DNA of 64,000 bases from Aequorivita vitellina (GCF_022008365.1 NZ_JAIRBA010000013.1:19016-83015), one strand, 5' to 3'. Counted from the stretch's first letter, positions 46,459-55,558 are shown. Program-made: numbers and translations. The notes: generated from the sequence alone by a model not told the origin.

Positions 46459-47652
46459 TTACAGCACCGAAGCGATTGCATTTTTTATAGCCTCTGCCCT
46501 TTCGTGTACTTGTTTCTCTGTCCAACCAATTTTAATCAATGACGAAATGGTTCGTCCCATCACGGCATCGCTTTTTGAGAAATCGGTATTGTTTAAATCC
46601 TGCATTTGGGTTTGTACTTCGGAAGGAAGATTGCCCAGCGTTTTTAAGTTTCGTAAATGTTCCCAGCCATTTATGTAGTGCCAGTTGTTGGTGTACCAAT
46701 AAAAACAGGCATCAACCCCCGCCTCAGCTATAGCTTTGTGAGCTTTTTGGGTCAATTCTTCTGTTGGAAGAAAGAAGCTTAAAAACGAATAGTTTTCCTC
46801 GCCACCTTCGGGAACTCTTCTAAAAGTAACGCCGTTTATGGTTTTTAAAGCTTCGCGAAGCATTGTATAATTTTCTTTTTGGGTGTTTAAAATACCGTCT
46901 AATTTATCCAATTGCGCCAAACCGACAGCCGCATTCAATTCAGAAATTCTAAAATTGTATCCTAAAAACGGGTGCGATTCTGCCCCGCGATCTTTTCCAA
47001 TATGGTCGTGACCATGGTCTTGGTAGTGATCTGCGTGCAATGCGTATTTCTCATTATTGGTTAAAACAGCTCCGCCTTCACCGCAGGTAATTGTTTTCAC
47101 ATAATCGAAAGAAAAGCAGCCTAAATCGCCGTAACTTCCCAAGGCTTTTCCTTCATAGGTACCACCAATAGCTTGGCAAGCGTCTTCTAACAGAATTAAA
47201 CTATGTTTATTGCAGATCGCTTTTAAGGCCCTTAAATCTGCCATTGAACCACACATATGCACGGGCATTACACATTTGGTTTTTGGAGAGATTGCCGCTT
47301 CCACAGCCTTTGGATCCAACGTTAAAGTGTCGTCAATATCCACTAAGATTGGCACAGCGCCCAACGCCAAAATAGATTCAAAACTAGCCACAAAAGTGAA
47401 GGTTGGCATAATAACCTCATCGCCCGCACCAATGCCTGCAGCAGCCAGTGCCACTGTTAATGCCGCTGTTCCGCTTGAAACAAGTTGGCAATATTCTGCA
47501 TCCATTCGTTTTGCAAAAGCAGCTTCAAATTCCTGCGCTTTCCAATGATTATTACGCATTCCATCAAAACCATAGCGCATTAAAACGCCAGTTTCTAAAA
47601 CGTCGTTTACTTGTTTGCGCTCTTCGGCGCCGAAAATTTCAAATCCGGGCAT
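46459..47652 (-). CDS. DegT/DnrJ/EryC1/StrS family aminotransferase
   Basis: The 397-residue protein is a fold-type I PLP enzyme of the sugar aminotransferase family: VSSGTAALTVALAAAGIGAGDEVIMP binds PLP phosphate, D157 in LLEDACQAIGG contacts the PLP ring, and K186 in FSFDYVKTITCGEGG is the Schiff-base lysine. The usual motif at that site is SF-x-x-x-K-x-I/L-x-x-GEGG, so the match is good. Members transfer amino groups to keto-sugars for surface glycans or antibiotics. No sugar-nucleotide genes are next to it. A heptanucleotide repeat array starts about 20 bp upstream of its start codon. Confidence 0.87.
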   Translation of the reverse strand: MPGFEIFGAEERKQVNDVLETGVLMRYGFDGMRNNHWKAQEFEAAFAKRMDAEYCQLVSSGTAALTVALAAAGIGAGDEVIMPTFTFVASFESILALGAVPILVDIDDTLTLDPKAVEAAISPKTKCVMPVHMCGSMADLRALKAICNKHSLILLEDACQAIGGTYEGKALGSYGDLGCFSFDYVKTITCGEGGAVLTNNEKYALHADHYQDHGHDHIGKDRGAESHPFLGYNFRISELNAAVGLAQLDKLDGILNTQKENYTMLREALKTINGVTFRRVPEGGEENYSFLSFFLPTEELTQKAHKAIAEAGVDACFYWYTNNWHYINGWEHLRNLKTLGNLPSEVQTQMQDLNNTDFSKSDAVMGRTISSLIKIGWTEKQVHERAEAIKNAIASVL

Positions 47653-47672
47653 TTTTATTTATTAGTTATTAG

Positions 47673-47721
47673 TATTGAGTATTGAGTATTGAGTATTGAG
47701 TATTGAATATTGAATATTGAG
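47673..47721. repeat. Heptanucleotide tandem array upstream of the aminotransferase gene
   Basis: Seven perfect-length 7-bp units (tattgag, with units five and six as tattgaa) run without gaps and start 21 bp upstream of the start codon of the minus-strand DegT-family gene. They are preceded by a shortened unit (tattag). Confidence 0.85.
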
Positions 47722-47973
47722 TTGTACTGCTTAATAGATGAGATTCAAAGGTAATGGTTGCGTTTGTGATTGAAAAGCTCTTCAGTTAAAATACACTATA
47801 AATATTCAATTTTTGGGATGGTTTTTCAGGTTTATTTGAGAGGTTTCGAATTAGCAATTAATAGTGTTTTAAGCTTTATGATGGTGTTGAATATTTTTGT
47901 TTTTAGCTACAAATATCTATTTGTGTGTTACTTAAAGGCCATAGTTTAAAAAAGCACTATTTTTAAATAATGG

Positions 47974-48004
47974 TTGACATCAGCTTCAAAATGCATTATA
48001 TTTG
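47974..48004 (+). promoter_or_regulatory. Strong Bacteroidota-type promoter without a following gene
   Basis: TTG (47974-47976) and TATATTTG (47997-48004) are separated by 20 bp, which fits the Bacteroidota consensus TTTG-N19-21-TAnnTTTG. It points to the right into about 230 bp with no supported coding frame before the convergent nitroreductase gene ends. Confidence 0.6.
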
Positions 48005-48009
48005 TAATG

Positions 48010-48238
48010 ATAGACACCGCGATTACAGCTATACATTTTTGTTTTAGATACACTCTTAGTATTTGCAGATGCATTATAGTGTGCGTATCAGTTTTCCATT
48101 AAAAATTACCTAAAGCAGAAGCCGCATTGACCTGGACCTCACCCGGACCTCACCCGGACTTGACCTGGACCTTTTAGGGAGTAACCTAGGGTTTACTTAA
48201 AGGGATCGTAGAAAGAAATGCGAAGAAATTGGGGGTGT
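48010..48238 (+). ncRNA. Candidate non-coding transcript with repeat
   Basis: The region after the consensus promoter has no credible protein: the only early ATG would sit at or before the transcription start and gives 31 codons. It includes the four-copy 11-bp repeat at 48130-48173, which is much more GC-rich than its surroundings. A transcript reaching the nitroreductase gene would be antisense to its 3' end. No family is recognised, so this is a candidate only. Confidence 0.3.
48130..48173. repeat. Four tandem 11-bp GC-rich units
   Basis: Units acctggacctc, acccggacctc, acccggacttg and acctggacctt follow each other exactly. The stretch stands out by GC content in an AT-rich intergenic region. 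Confidence 0.8.
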
Positions 48239-48877
48239 TTACTCTAATTCAATTACCAGTTCATTTACACCGCGACGGACCTTTTTAAGGTTTATAAAGA
48301 AATCAGATTCGTCGCGATAACCAACGGGAAGCACAATAACAGATTCGAGGCCTTTTTTATCAAGACCTAACAACGCGTCGTATTCTTTAGATTGAAAGCC
48401 TTCCATAGGGCAGGCATCAATTTTTTCCACAGCGCAAACCGTTAATAGAGCGCCCAAGGTTAGATAAAGTTGATTGATCATCCAATCTTTAATTTCGGCG
48501 CTGTTCTTCTTGGTAAACGAATTGATCAATTCCTTTTCAAAAGGCTCTAAAATAGTTCGGGGGGTTTTTCGCAAGCCTTCTACTCTTTTAAAATGATCTA
48601 CTATAAAATCTTCGTTAATACTTTTTTCAACACATAGTATTAAAATATGAGAAGCATCACGCACCTGCGACTGGTTGTAGGTTAATGGCATTAACTGTTT
48701 TTTTAATTCAGGATTGGATATAATTGCTAATTTTAGAGGTTGTAGCCCAAATGAAGTAGCTGTTAAATTGAAAGTTTGTTTTAAAATCTTCAACTTTTCA
48801 TCAGAAAGGATTTTTGAAGAATCAAACTTTTTAGTAGCGTACCGCCAGTGTAATTTATCTATTGTAGTTAGAGACAT
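48239..48877 (-). CDS. Nitroreductase family NAD(P)H-dependent oxidoreductase
   Basis: The 212-residue protein matches the nitroreductase fold of NfsB type: the FMN-binding entry WRYATKKFD, the SFGLQPLKLAIISN strand, and the late SVIVLPVGYRDESD. Such FMN enzymes reduce nitro compounds, quinones or flavins with NAD(P)H in the cytoplasm. It is monocistronic. Natural substrate unknown. Confidence 0.9.
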   Translation of the reverse strand: MSLTTIDKLHWRYATKKFDSSKILSDEKLKILKQTFNLTATSFGLQPLKLAIISNPELKKQLMPLTYNQSQVRDASHILILCVEKSINEDFIVDHFKRVEGLRKTPRTILEPFEKELINSFTKKNSAEIKDWMINQLYLTLGALLTVCAVEKIDACPMEGFQSKEYDALLGLDKKGLESVIVLPVGYRDESDFFINLKKVRRGVNELVIELE

Positions 48878-48997
48878 TTATTAGAATACATTTGAATTTA
48901 TAACAAAAATACTGATAAAAGTATTAAAGCCTATTTTTAAGGATACAACCTTAAATTAGTGGCTTATAATTTTATAAAAATTTAATTTCAAAAAGAG

Positions 48998-49028
48998 TTA
49001 GAATATTTAAAAAAGCTTTTTATATTTG
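48998..49028 (+). promoter_or_regulatory. Promoter of the tRNA-Ser gene
   Basis: TTAG (48998-49001) stands close to 20 bp before a perfect TATATTTG box (49021-49028), 38 bp upstream of the tRNA. Confidence 0.6.
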
Positions 49029-49066
49029 CACCCGCATTAAGGCAAATAGCTTTATGAGGCACTCAA

Positions 49067-49151
49067 GGAGAAATGGCAGAGTGGTCGAATGCGGCAGTCT
49101 TGAAAACTGTTGAGGGTCACACCTCCGGGGGTTCGAATCCCTCTTTCTCCG
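49067..49151 (+). tRNA. tRNA-Ser (anticodon UGA)
   Basis: The sequence folds into a class II tRNA: acceptor stem ggagaaa / tttctcc, D arm, anticodon loop cttgaaa with TGA as anticodon, a long variable arm, and the T loop ggttcgaatcc. The discriminator is G, as expected for serine tRNAs. No CCA is encoded. A recombinase gene lies downstream, so the 3' end is a probable integration target. Confidence 0.95.
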
Positions 49152-49174
49152 CTTAGAGATTATCAAATCTCACC

Positions 49175-49208
49175 AAAACCCGATAAACACTATGTTTATC
49201 GGGTTTTT
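49175..49208 (+). terminator. Intrinsic terminator after tRNA-Ser
   Basis: A perfect 14-bp stem (aaaacccgataaac / gtttatcgggtttt) with a short loop follows the tRNA gene by 23 bp and is followed by T residues. Confidence 0.85.
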
Positions 49209-49261
49209 ACATTTTCTTCAATATCGAACAAAATCATCTAATGTCAAATAAAAAGTGCGGG

Positions 49262-49301
49262 ATTCGGTGCGGTTTTTTTTAATTCATTTTACGCACCGAA
49301 T
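49262..49301. repeat. Inverted repeat with the cgcaccga motif upstream of the integrase
   Basis: attcggtgcg (49262-49271) and cgcaccgaat (49292-49301) form a perfect 10-bp inverted repeat with a 20-bp spacer. A third copy, acgcaccga, lies at 49382-49390 and touches the integrase start codon. They could be recombinase arm sites or an operator for autoregulation. Confidence 0.65.
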
Positions 49302-49389
49302 TATTTGTTAAATGTTGCTATATAGGCTTTTATATCGATTTTAAATAATTATTTTTTGTATCTTTAAGGATATCAAAAAGTACGCACCG

Positions 49390-50637
49390 ATGCAAACTAC
49401 ATTTTCCATCCTATTTTACCCAAGAGGAAATGATATTGATAGAAATGGAAACGCCCCTATTTACGCACGAATTACTGTTAATGGTAAGAGAAGTGAGTTT
49501 AGTATAAAACGTAAAGTTCTATTAACTAAATGGAACTCAGATGCAGGCAAAATGCGAGGTACGACATCCGAAGTTCGTGAGTTAAATAAGTATATGGCCA
49601 CTATTCGAACCAAGCTCAACAAAATTCAAGAGCAACTATCGGAAAAAGAGACTTTAGTTACGGCTCAAAAAATTAAAAATACTTACTTGGGGAAAACTAT
49701 TAAGCACAAGATGCTTTTAGAAATTTTTCAAGAACACAATAATAAAGTTGAAAAACTAATTGGTAAAGATTTTGCCGCTGGTACAGCAGAACGTTATAAA
49801 ACCGCCCTAAAGCACGTTAGGGATTATATAAAATTGGAATATTTGTTAAGCGACATCCCCGTTAAAGATGTTGACCATAAATTTATTTCTGGATTTGAGT
49901 ATTATCTTAAAACTACACGGAATTGCTCACACAATACTGCTATAAAGTATATTACTAATTTTAAAAAAATAATCCGTATTGCGTTTGCTAACGATTGGAT
50001 TTCCAAAGATCCATTTACAAGTTGGAAAGCTAGACTTAAAATAGTTGATAGAGAGTTTTTAACTGTTGAGGAAATTCAGACAATGGTTGAAAAAGAATTA
50101 CACACTGAAAGGCTGGATCAAGTTAAAGACATTTTTATATTCTGTTGTTTTACTGGTTTAGCCTATTCGGATGTAAAAAAGCTTTCGGCAAATAATGTTG
50201 TAATCGGTATTGATGGTGGAAAATGGATAAAAATTAATAGATCCAAAACCGACACACGAAGCAATATTCCAATTTTGCCCACAGCTGAAGCCATTTTAGA
50301 AAAGTACGCCGATGATTCAGAAATTCAAAGAAACCAACTTCTATTGCCTGTGTTAAGCAATCAAAAAATGAATGCCTACTTGAAAGAGATAGCAGATTTG
50401 TGCAAAATCAACAAAAATTTAACCTTCCATTTAGCGCGTCATACTTTTGCTACAACTGTAACTCTCTCTAATGGTGTTCCCATTGAATCAGTAAGTAAAA
50501 TGTTGGGGCATAAATCTCTTAAGACAACGCAACATTATGCTAAAATTTTAGACAGAAAAGTTAGCAATGATATGCTGGCACTTAAAGATAAATTGACAAA
50601 TTATTCCAATCTCTTTAGCGCATCAAAAAGCGTATGA
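49390..50637 (+). CDS. Tyrosine-type site-specific recombinase (integrase)
   Basis: The 415-residue protein has an Arm DNA-binding domain (about 1-90), a SAM-like core-binding domain (about 105-205) and a catalytic domain (about 220-400). Visible catalytic residues are K286, H347 and R350 in HLARH, H374 in MLGHKS and the nucleophile Y383 in QHYAKI. The first Arg of the family, usually in TGLR, is Ala (A258 in TGLAYSD), a change typical of a Bacteroidota subgroup that includes IntDOT-like enzymes. It lies just downstream of tRNA-Ser, reading away from it, which fits an integrated element. The start follows the cgcaccga motif. Confidence 0.92.
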   Translation: MQTTFSILFYPRGNDIDRNGNAPIYARITVNGKRSEFSIKRKVLLTKWNSDAGKMRGTTSEVRELNKYMATIRTKLNKIQEQLSEKETLVTAQKIKNTYLGKTIKHKMLLEIFQEHNNKVEKLIGKDFAAGTAERYKTALKHVRDYIKLEYLLSDIPVKDVDHKFISGFEYYLKTTRNCSHNTAIKYITNFKKIIRIAFANDWISKDPFTSWKARLKIVDREFLTVEEIQTMVEKELHTERLDQVKDIFIFCCFTGLAYSDVKKLSANNVVIGIDGGKWIKINRSKTDTRSNIPILPTAEAILEKYADDSEIQRNQLLLPVLSNQKMNAYLKEIADLCKINKNLTFHLARHTFATTVTLSNGVPIESVSKMLGHKSLKTTQHYAKILDRKVSNDMLALKDKLTNYSNLFSASKSV

Positions 50638-50696
50638 TTTTCTTAAAGATTAAAAAATCTTTAGTTTCTCAATTGGAGTTTTGAGTATTGTAGGAT

Positions 50697-52058
50697 TTAA
50701 TTCTTTACAATTCTAGTTACGAAATTTGCATTATTATTAAATGTGGCTTTCAAAATATAAACTCCTTGGGATAAATTGGATAAGTTGATAGAATTGACCA
50801 TAGTATTGGATTTATAAACTCTCACGCCCAGAACATTTCTTATTTCAATTGAAGAAATTGGTTGTTCAGTTTCCATGAATAATTGATCACTAAAAGGGTT
50901 AGGATAAATATGTATACTTTCAAATTCTTCCTCTATAACACCCAGCGGATTACAATCCTCACTAAACACTACCTGTGGATCAACATCGGGCCAATTTACT
51001 TCGCTATATTGGGGGTCGTCTACTTCTATACATTCTAAATCAGGGTTATTTTGAGCAAAAAAACCAGAAATATTTGTATTGTTCCCATTTCTGACATTTA
51101 GGGATTCCAATTGATTTATACTACAGTACAGATAAATTAATTGAGATGCATTAGAAAAATCCAAGGAATCAATTTGATTGTTGTTAACGATAACCTCCTT
51201 CAATTGATTATTTAAAGTGACATCCAGTTCCGAAAGATTATTTGAGGATAAGGAGAGATTTTCTAAGCTTAAATTATTAGTAATATCAATTGAGTTAAGA
51301 TTATTTTCGGTCAGGCTTAAGTGAGTCAAGTTAATATTATTAGATAAGTCTATAGTAGAGATTTGGTTAAATGGGGCGAACAAAAATCTTAGAGATGTAT
51401 TTTGAGAAACATCCAACGCACTTAAATTATTTGTATAACAATAAAGTATTTCCAATTCAGTATTTTGTGTAACATTTAGACTGCTTATATTATTACCATA
51501 ACAATATAGTTGTTTGAGGTTTGGGTTAGCAGAAGTATTTAATGAGGATAACATATTATTAGAACAGAAAATTTTTTCCATAATTGGGTTATTGGAAATG
51601 CTCAATTGCGAAAGATTGTTTCCTTCACAATAAAGCTCCTTTAATTGCGTGTTCTGCGATAAATTTAATGAGTTTATAAAGTTATTCCCACAATTTAAAA
51701 TTTCAAGTAAGGCGTTCTGGCTTACATCTATAGCAGAAAGTTGATTATTACTCACTACTACTTTCCATAAATTTAGATTCTGTGAAATATCTATAGTCGC
51801 TAAATTATTACTCGTAGCATAAAGTATCTGAAGAGAACTAAAATCCTCAATACCTGTAAGGTCGTTAATCCCTTTACTTGAAAGAGGAAGTGTAGTTATA
51901 TTTTCAATATTTGCTGTAAGCACATAATTATCCAATGGCGGAGTGTCATATCCCAAGTCTATGAGTGCTTGTTCAAAATTATCATCTGGAACAAAGGTTG
52001 TTTGTGCATACATACCGATACTTAGAAATACGAAGGCAACTAGTAATTTTTTTTTCAT
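50697..52058 (-). CDS. Leucine-rich repeat surface protein with T9SS sorting domain
   Basis: I use the ATG at 52058 (453 residues), which opens the signal peptide (MKKKLLVAFVFLSIGMYAQ); a longer frame adds seven residues. The N-terminal FVPDDNFEQALIDLGYD is a common opening of these proteins. About twelve repeats of roughly 21 residues follow, with the pattern L-x-x-L-x-x-x-x-N-x-L-x-x-L-D-x-S-x-N, a leucine-rich repeat solenoid. The last 75 residues (IYPNPFSDQLF to VTRIVKN) are a type A T9SS C-terminal signal, so the protein is delivered to the cell surface. It lies convergent with the integrase gene. Probable role: binding or adhesion. Confidence 0.88.
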   Translation of the reverse strand: MKKKLLVAFVFLSIGMYAQTTFVPDDNFEQALIDLGYDTPPLDNYVLTANIENITTLPLSSKGINDLTGIEDFSSLQILYATSNNLATIDISQNLNLWKVVVSNNQLSAIDVSQNALLEILNCGNNFINSLNLSQNTQLKELYCEGNNLSQLSISNNPIMEKIFCSNNMLSSLNTSANPNLKQLYCYGNNISSLNVTQNTELEILYCYTNNLSALDVSQNTSLRFLFAPFNQISTIDLSNNINLTHLSLTENNLNSIDITNNLSLENLSLSSNNLSELDVTLNNQLKEVIVNNNQIDSLDFSNASQLIYLYCSINQLESLNVRNGNNTNISGFFAQNNPDLECIEVDDPQYSEVNWPDVDPQVVFSEDCNPLGVIEEEFESIHIYPNPFSDQLFMETEQPISSIEIRNVLGVRVYKSNTMVNSINLSNLSQGVYILKATFNNNANFVTRIVKN

Positions 52059-52506
52059 AGCAATAGAGATTAATATCAACAGATTATTGATATCAATGGT
52101 TAAAACATTAAAATGAGATGGAGAGTTAGTTTGTTACAAATGTAGGAAAATTACTCAATACAATATCAATTGACTAATATTCTCTATGCTATGTAATCAT
52201 GCGTTCATTTTGATATAAAATTTTAAATTATTGATTTTCAATAATTTATTTAAAATTGTTGTTTATTTAACAATTATTTTATGAACTGAATTATACAACT
52301 TATTGATTTATTTCCGTTCTTTATAATATACGAAATCAATATATTCGATTTTGTTTAGCCAAATAACTCCCCCATTATAAGTTTTTGTTAAGACAAAAAC
52401 TTTCTAATTATCAACCAAAAAAATTGATAAGGAAATATTTTCTTATCTAGTCTTATTATATAGTCTTTAGGCTGTTGATTTTTATCAATCGTTAAACATA
52501 TGTCGT
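52059..52506. promoter_or_regulatory. AT-rich leader region of the island operon with three stem-loops
   Basis: No gene is visible. Three hairpins precede the first operon gene: agtttttgt / acaaaaact (52380-52401, 4-base loop), ttatcaa / ttgataa (52408-52430) and ttgat / atcaa (52475-52488). The second and third share the ttgat core. No clear Shine-Dalgarno is seen before the start codon, as is common in Bacteroidota. They may control transcription or translation of the operon. Confidence 0.45.
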
Positions 52507-55005
52507 ATGAGTGATTTTCATTTTTTCACAGAACCCTCAAAACTAAATTCACAAACTTCTGGACAGGAGTTTGGGGCGATAGATGATAATCAATTTCGTT
52601 TGGGCAACATGTTCACTTCTAGTGCAAGCGTGGATCCAAAGGCTTTCGCAGTTTCTGATGGATTAATTTTGGTTCAAAAAATTGATGGGGTTGAGAAATA
52701 TAATATAGTATTAAAACCTACAAATCAACCAGATTTAAACCTTCCTAAAATCGATTATATTATCTATAAAGGAATTAAAAAGGAAAGCATTATAAATGGC
52801 ACTAAGGTTGCCGTCTCTACCAACAATGACTTAACAAGAATAATCCACGAAAATGCAATCTTATGGTATCAGAATGAGGGGGAAACAATGCCCTCTTCGG
52901 AACCTGCGGCTGATACTTCCTTAGGTCTCATCTATGCCTCAAATGCCTCTGAGCAGGAATATAAATTAGAAAATACCGATAGCCTAAATAAAGCATTCTA
53001 TTCAACCAATCCAGTTACACTTCCGTTAGTTTATTCAGGAAACCATATTGGGGATTTTGATAAAAGTGGAGATTTTGGTATAGTGATTATATTCGAAAAA
53101 ATAGGCTTTGAACCTATATTTAAGTTGGCTAGAGAATTGGACTCTATTTTGAGCTTTAATGCGCTCCCAGGCAATTCATCAAATGCAGATATTTTTAGGC
53201 GGAAGCATCACAAAGAGGATATTCTCAGTTTTATCGATGGAGCAGCTTTTTTCGGCTCATTCTTTAACTTGGGCTTGAACGTATATGATGGAAATGATTT
53301 TATAAACCGAGTGGAGGATGGATTATATACAGATGTGATTTCCAAGTTTTTTAATAAAAACAAGATATATATTGATATTCGAAATGAAACCAATGATTCC
53401 TTTAATTATTATGAAAATTATGATAATGTTATTCAATGGAGTCTTGATAATACAGATACTCTTACCGATGTAGATTATTATAGAAACTTTGGCTGGCCGA
53501 TTCTATCAATTAATGATAGTGATTCAAATAGTGAATTTGACATTGCTAATACTGACAAGATTATAAATATATCCTTACCAAGAGGTGATAACGAATCTCC
53601 TTTATTTTATTATAAAAGAGTCTACAAAAACAGCTTAGGTTTTTTGCTTCCAGAGGCTTTAGAATCATTTTATAGTCCACCAGTTGTTGATGACAACTTG
53701 ACAATGGAGAGCCTTACTGCTCCCAAATCTGTTGATAGAGTTTCCGCTAATTATTTTCAAATTAAATTCATACGCCGAGTAATTTTGGAAAACGATGAAT
53801 CCAACGACTTCCCTCGGCAAGGTTATAGTCTTTTTAAAAGAAGTTATTTGGACAATCTCTTTCCAATTTTTGATATGTCCATCCCTTTTACTAATGAAAA
53901 TTATACTAATTTGAAATTGTTTTATGATAGTTCATTTGTGGATAAGATATTAGTAGATGATGCTACATTGGACAATAACTTAACAGATTATGCATTACGA
54001 GATTTTGTATCGACTACTGGAATTGCTGCCGATGCGAATAATATAACATTTATATCATTTCCTTTTAAATATCATACAAATGCAAACGATAATGATGATT
54101 TTCTTCCAGTAAGTGGGTTAGAGGCACCTAATAATAATCCTTTTTTAATTGAATTAAATAATTTAATAAGCCCAGTTAATTTAGTAAGAAGCAATTTCGT
54201 AATTAATGGAAACACTACTGAATATCTTACTTTCATCAACAATTCGATTGTAAATGGAGAACAAAACAATAATACATATTCGTTTGATGATGTGATAATA
54301 TTATCTATTACTCGTGATGAATTCGATGATCTTGAACTTCTAAAAAATCAAAACTTTATTGGTCCATATAAAATTTATTTAGGGATAAAGAATATCAGTG
54401 TTTTAACGGATGACAATGGAAATAGATATTCCTCATTTACCTATGTTTTAAGAGGATTAAATGAAGATAATGGTGAAATCGTACCTCTTGAAGTAATGAG
54501 TACTATAAATTCCCTAACCGCTGATAGTGTTCTAGGAATTAATAGTGAACATATATTCCCTATTGAAACGCGTTATATTTCAAGTGATTATGGATGGAGA
54601 ATGTTAAGTGGAAATAGGAGTTTTCATAATGGTATAGACTTGGTTAAGCCTATTGCTACTGAAACATCAGGTTCTCCAATATATGCTGTAAAGGGTGGTA
54701 CCATTACGAAATTAGTGACTCAAGAAGATGGAAATGGTGGAGGCGTTCGCGTTAGAATTAGATCGGATGAAAACACTAGTATAGAATATAATTATTTTCA
54801 TATGCTAACAAACTCTAACAGCCATTTATCATTAAATCAGGTAGTTCAACAAGGGGATCAGATTGGTCAAGTTGGATCAACTGGTAGTAGTACTGCGCCA
54901 CATTTACATTTTGAAATTTGGAATGGGACTTTAAACAGAATTGATCCTTATAGTATTTTTCCTGAATTAGCTTTATTACCATATACACGACATAGAGATG
55001 AGTAA
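52507..55005 (+). CDS. Large leaderless protein ending in an M23 (LytM) peptidase domain
   Basis: The 832-residue protein has no signal peptide (it starts MSDFHFFTEPSKLNSQ). Residues 1-700 are of unknown family; similar openings (FHFF...AFAVSDG...IVLKP) occur, from memory, in other Flavobacteriia proteins of unknown role. Residues of about 690-820 are an M23 metallopeptidase with the zinc ligands H707 and D711 in HNGID and H799/H801 in HLHFEIW. M23 enzymes cut peptide bridges of peptidoglycan. A hydrolase tip on a long leaderless carrier fits an effector exported by a special route. The next gene, a lipoprotein, overlaps by 8 bp and may be its immunity protein. Confidence 0.85.
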   Translation: MSDFHFFTEPSKLNSQTSGQEFGAIDDNQFRLGNMFTSSASVDPKAFAVSDGLILVQKIDGVEKYNIVLKPTNQPDLNLPKIDYIIYKGIKKESIINGTKVAVSTNNDLTRIIHENAILWYQNEGETMPSSEPAADTSLGLIYASNASEQEYKLENTDSLNKAFYSTNPVTLPLVYSGNHIGDFDKSGDFGIVIIFEKIGFEPIFKLARELDSILSFNALPGNSSNADIFRRKHHKEDILSFIDGAAFFGSFFNLGLNVYDGNDFINRVEDGLYTDVISKFFNKNKIYIDIRNETNDSFNYYENYDNVIQWSLDNTDTLTDVDYYRNFGWPILSINDSDSNSEFDIANTDKIINISLPRGDNESPLFYYKRVYKNSLGFLLPEALESFYSPPVVDDNLTMESLTAPKSVDRVSANYFQIKFIRRVILENDESNDFPRQGYSLFKRSYLDNLFPIFDMSIPFTNENYTNLKLFYDSSFVDKILVDDATLDNNLTDYALRDFVSTTGIAADANNITFISFPFKYHTNANDNDDFLPVSGLEAPNNNPFLIELNNLISPVNLVRSNFVINGNTTEYLTFINNSIVNGEQNNNTYSFDDVIILSITRDEFDDLELLKNQNFIGPYKIYLGIKNISVLTDDNGNRYSSFTYVLRGLNEDNGEIVPLEVMSTINSLTADSVLGINSEHIFPIETRYISSDYGWRMLSGNRSFHNGIDLVKPIATETSGSPIYAVKGGTITKLVTQEDGNGGGVRVRIRSDENTSIEYNYFHMLTNSNSHLSLNQVVQQGDQIGQVGSTGSSTAPHLHFEIWNGTLNRIDPYSIFPELALLPYTRHRDE

Positions 55006-55558
55006 TAGTTTTTTTATTTTATTTTTTTGTGCAAGCATTTTTCTTGCCTGCACGATTGAACACAAATATATTACTGGTTCAAATGGGATTGATATGGATA
55101 AGACCGGATGTGAAAAGCAAATAATTGATAATAGGTTTTCTTTTCGACCATTGGGTAAATTGAAATTTCTAAAAGAGACCTTAACCGATACTATTTTTAA
55201 AAATACTTTTTATGAAAATTGTGAGTCTGGACACCAAAATGGAGATAAAATTTATTCCCTTTCGTTTTATACGGATGGTATATTAAATAAATACACATTT
55301 GTCAAACTGTTCAAGGAAGATATATATGTCTTATCTCAAGCTGAAATACAGAGTAATAATACCCCTCTAAAAGTCAAAACCGAAAAGGGCATAATTGGAA
55401 TTGGTTATTCAAAAGCTTCTATTGCAAAAGCATTCAATATTGTTCCTAAAATTTGTGATACTTTGGAAATTTCTGATGAAGATGGAGGAAGCAATCATTG
55501 GTTGTTTTTTGAAAATGACCTATTGAAAAAAATAGTGCTAATTAATAATATAAATTAA
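54998..55558 (+). CDS. Lipoprotein, candidate immunity partner of the M23 protein
   Basis: The 186-residue protein has a short lipoprotein signal (MSNSFFILFFCASIFLACTIE). The mature part is of no known family; it has four further Cys residues and a late GIGYSKASIAKAFNI phrase. Its start overlaps the end of the M23 protein gene by 8 bp, and the next gene starts 1 bp after its stop. A periplasm-facing lipoprotein coupled to a cell-wall hydrolase gene fits an immunity protein, but this is inference from position. Confidence 0.75.
   Translation: MSNSFFILFFCASIFLACTIEHKYITGSNGIDMDKTGCEKQIIDNRFSFRPLGKLKFLKETLTDTIFKNTFYENCESGHQNGDKIYSLSFYTDGILNKYTFVKLFKEDIYVLSQAEIQSNNTPLKVKTEKGIIGIGYSKASIAKAFNIVPKICDTLEISDEDGGSNHWLFFENDLLKKIVLINNIN

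Noticed and set aside
46403..46678. Plus-strand frame of 91 codons
   Set aside because: Most of it is antisense to the DegT-family aminotransferase gene; no evidence of coding.
48007..48102. Short plus-strand frame of 31 codons after the strong promoter
   Set aside because: Its ATG lies at or before the expected transcription start and the peptide is Cys-rich without a credible pattern; a non-coding transcript is more likely.
47653..48238. CRISPR array
   Set aside because: The repeats here are 7 and 11 bp tandem units without spacers, and no cas gene is present.
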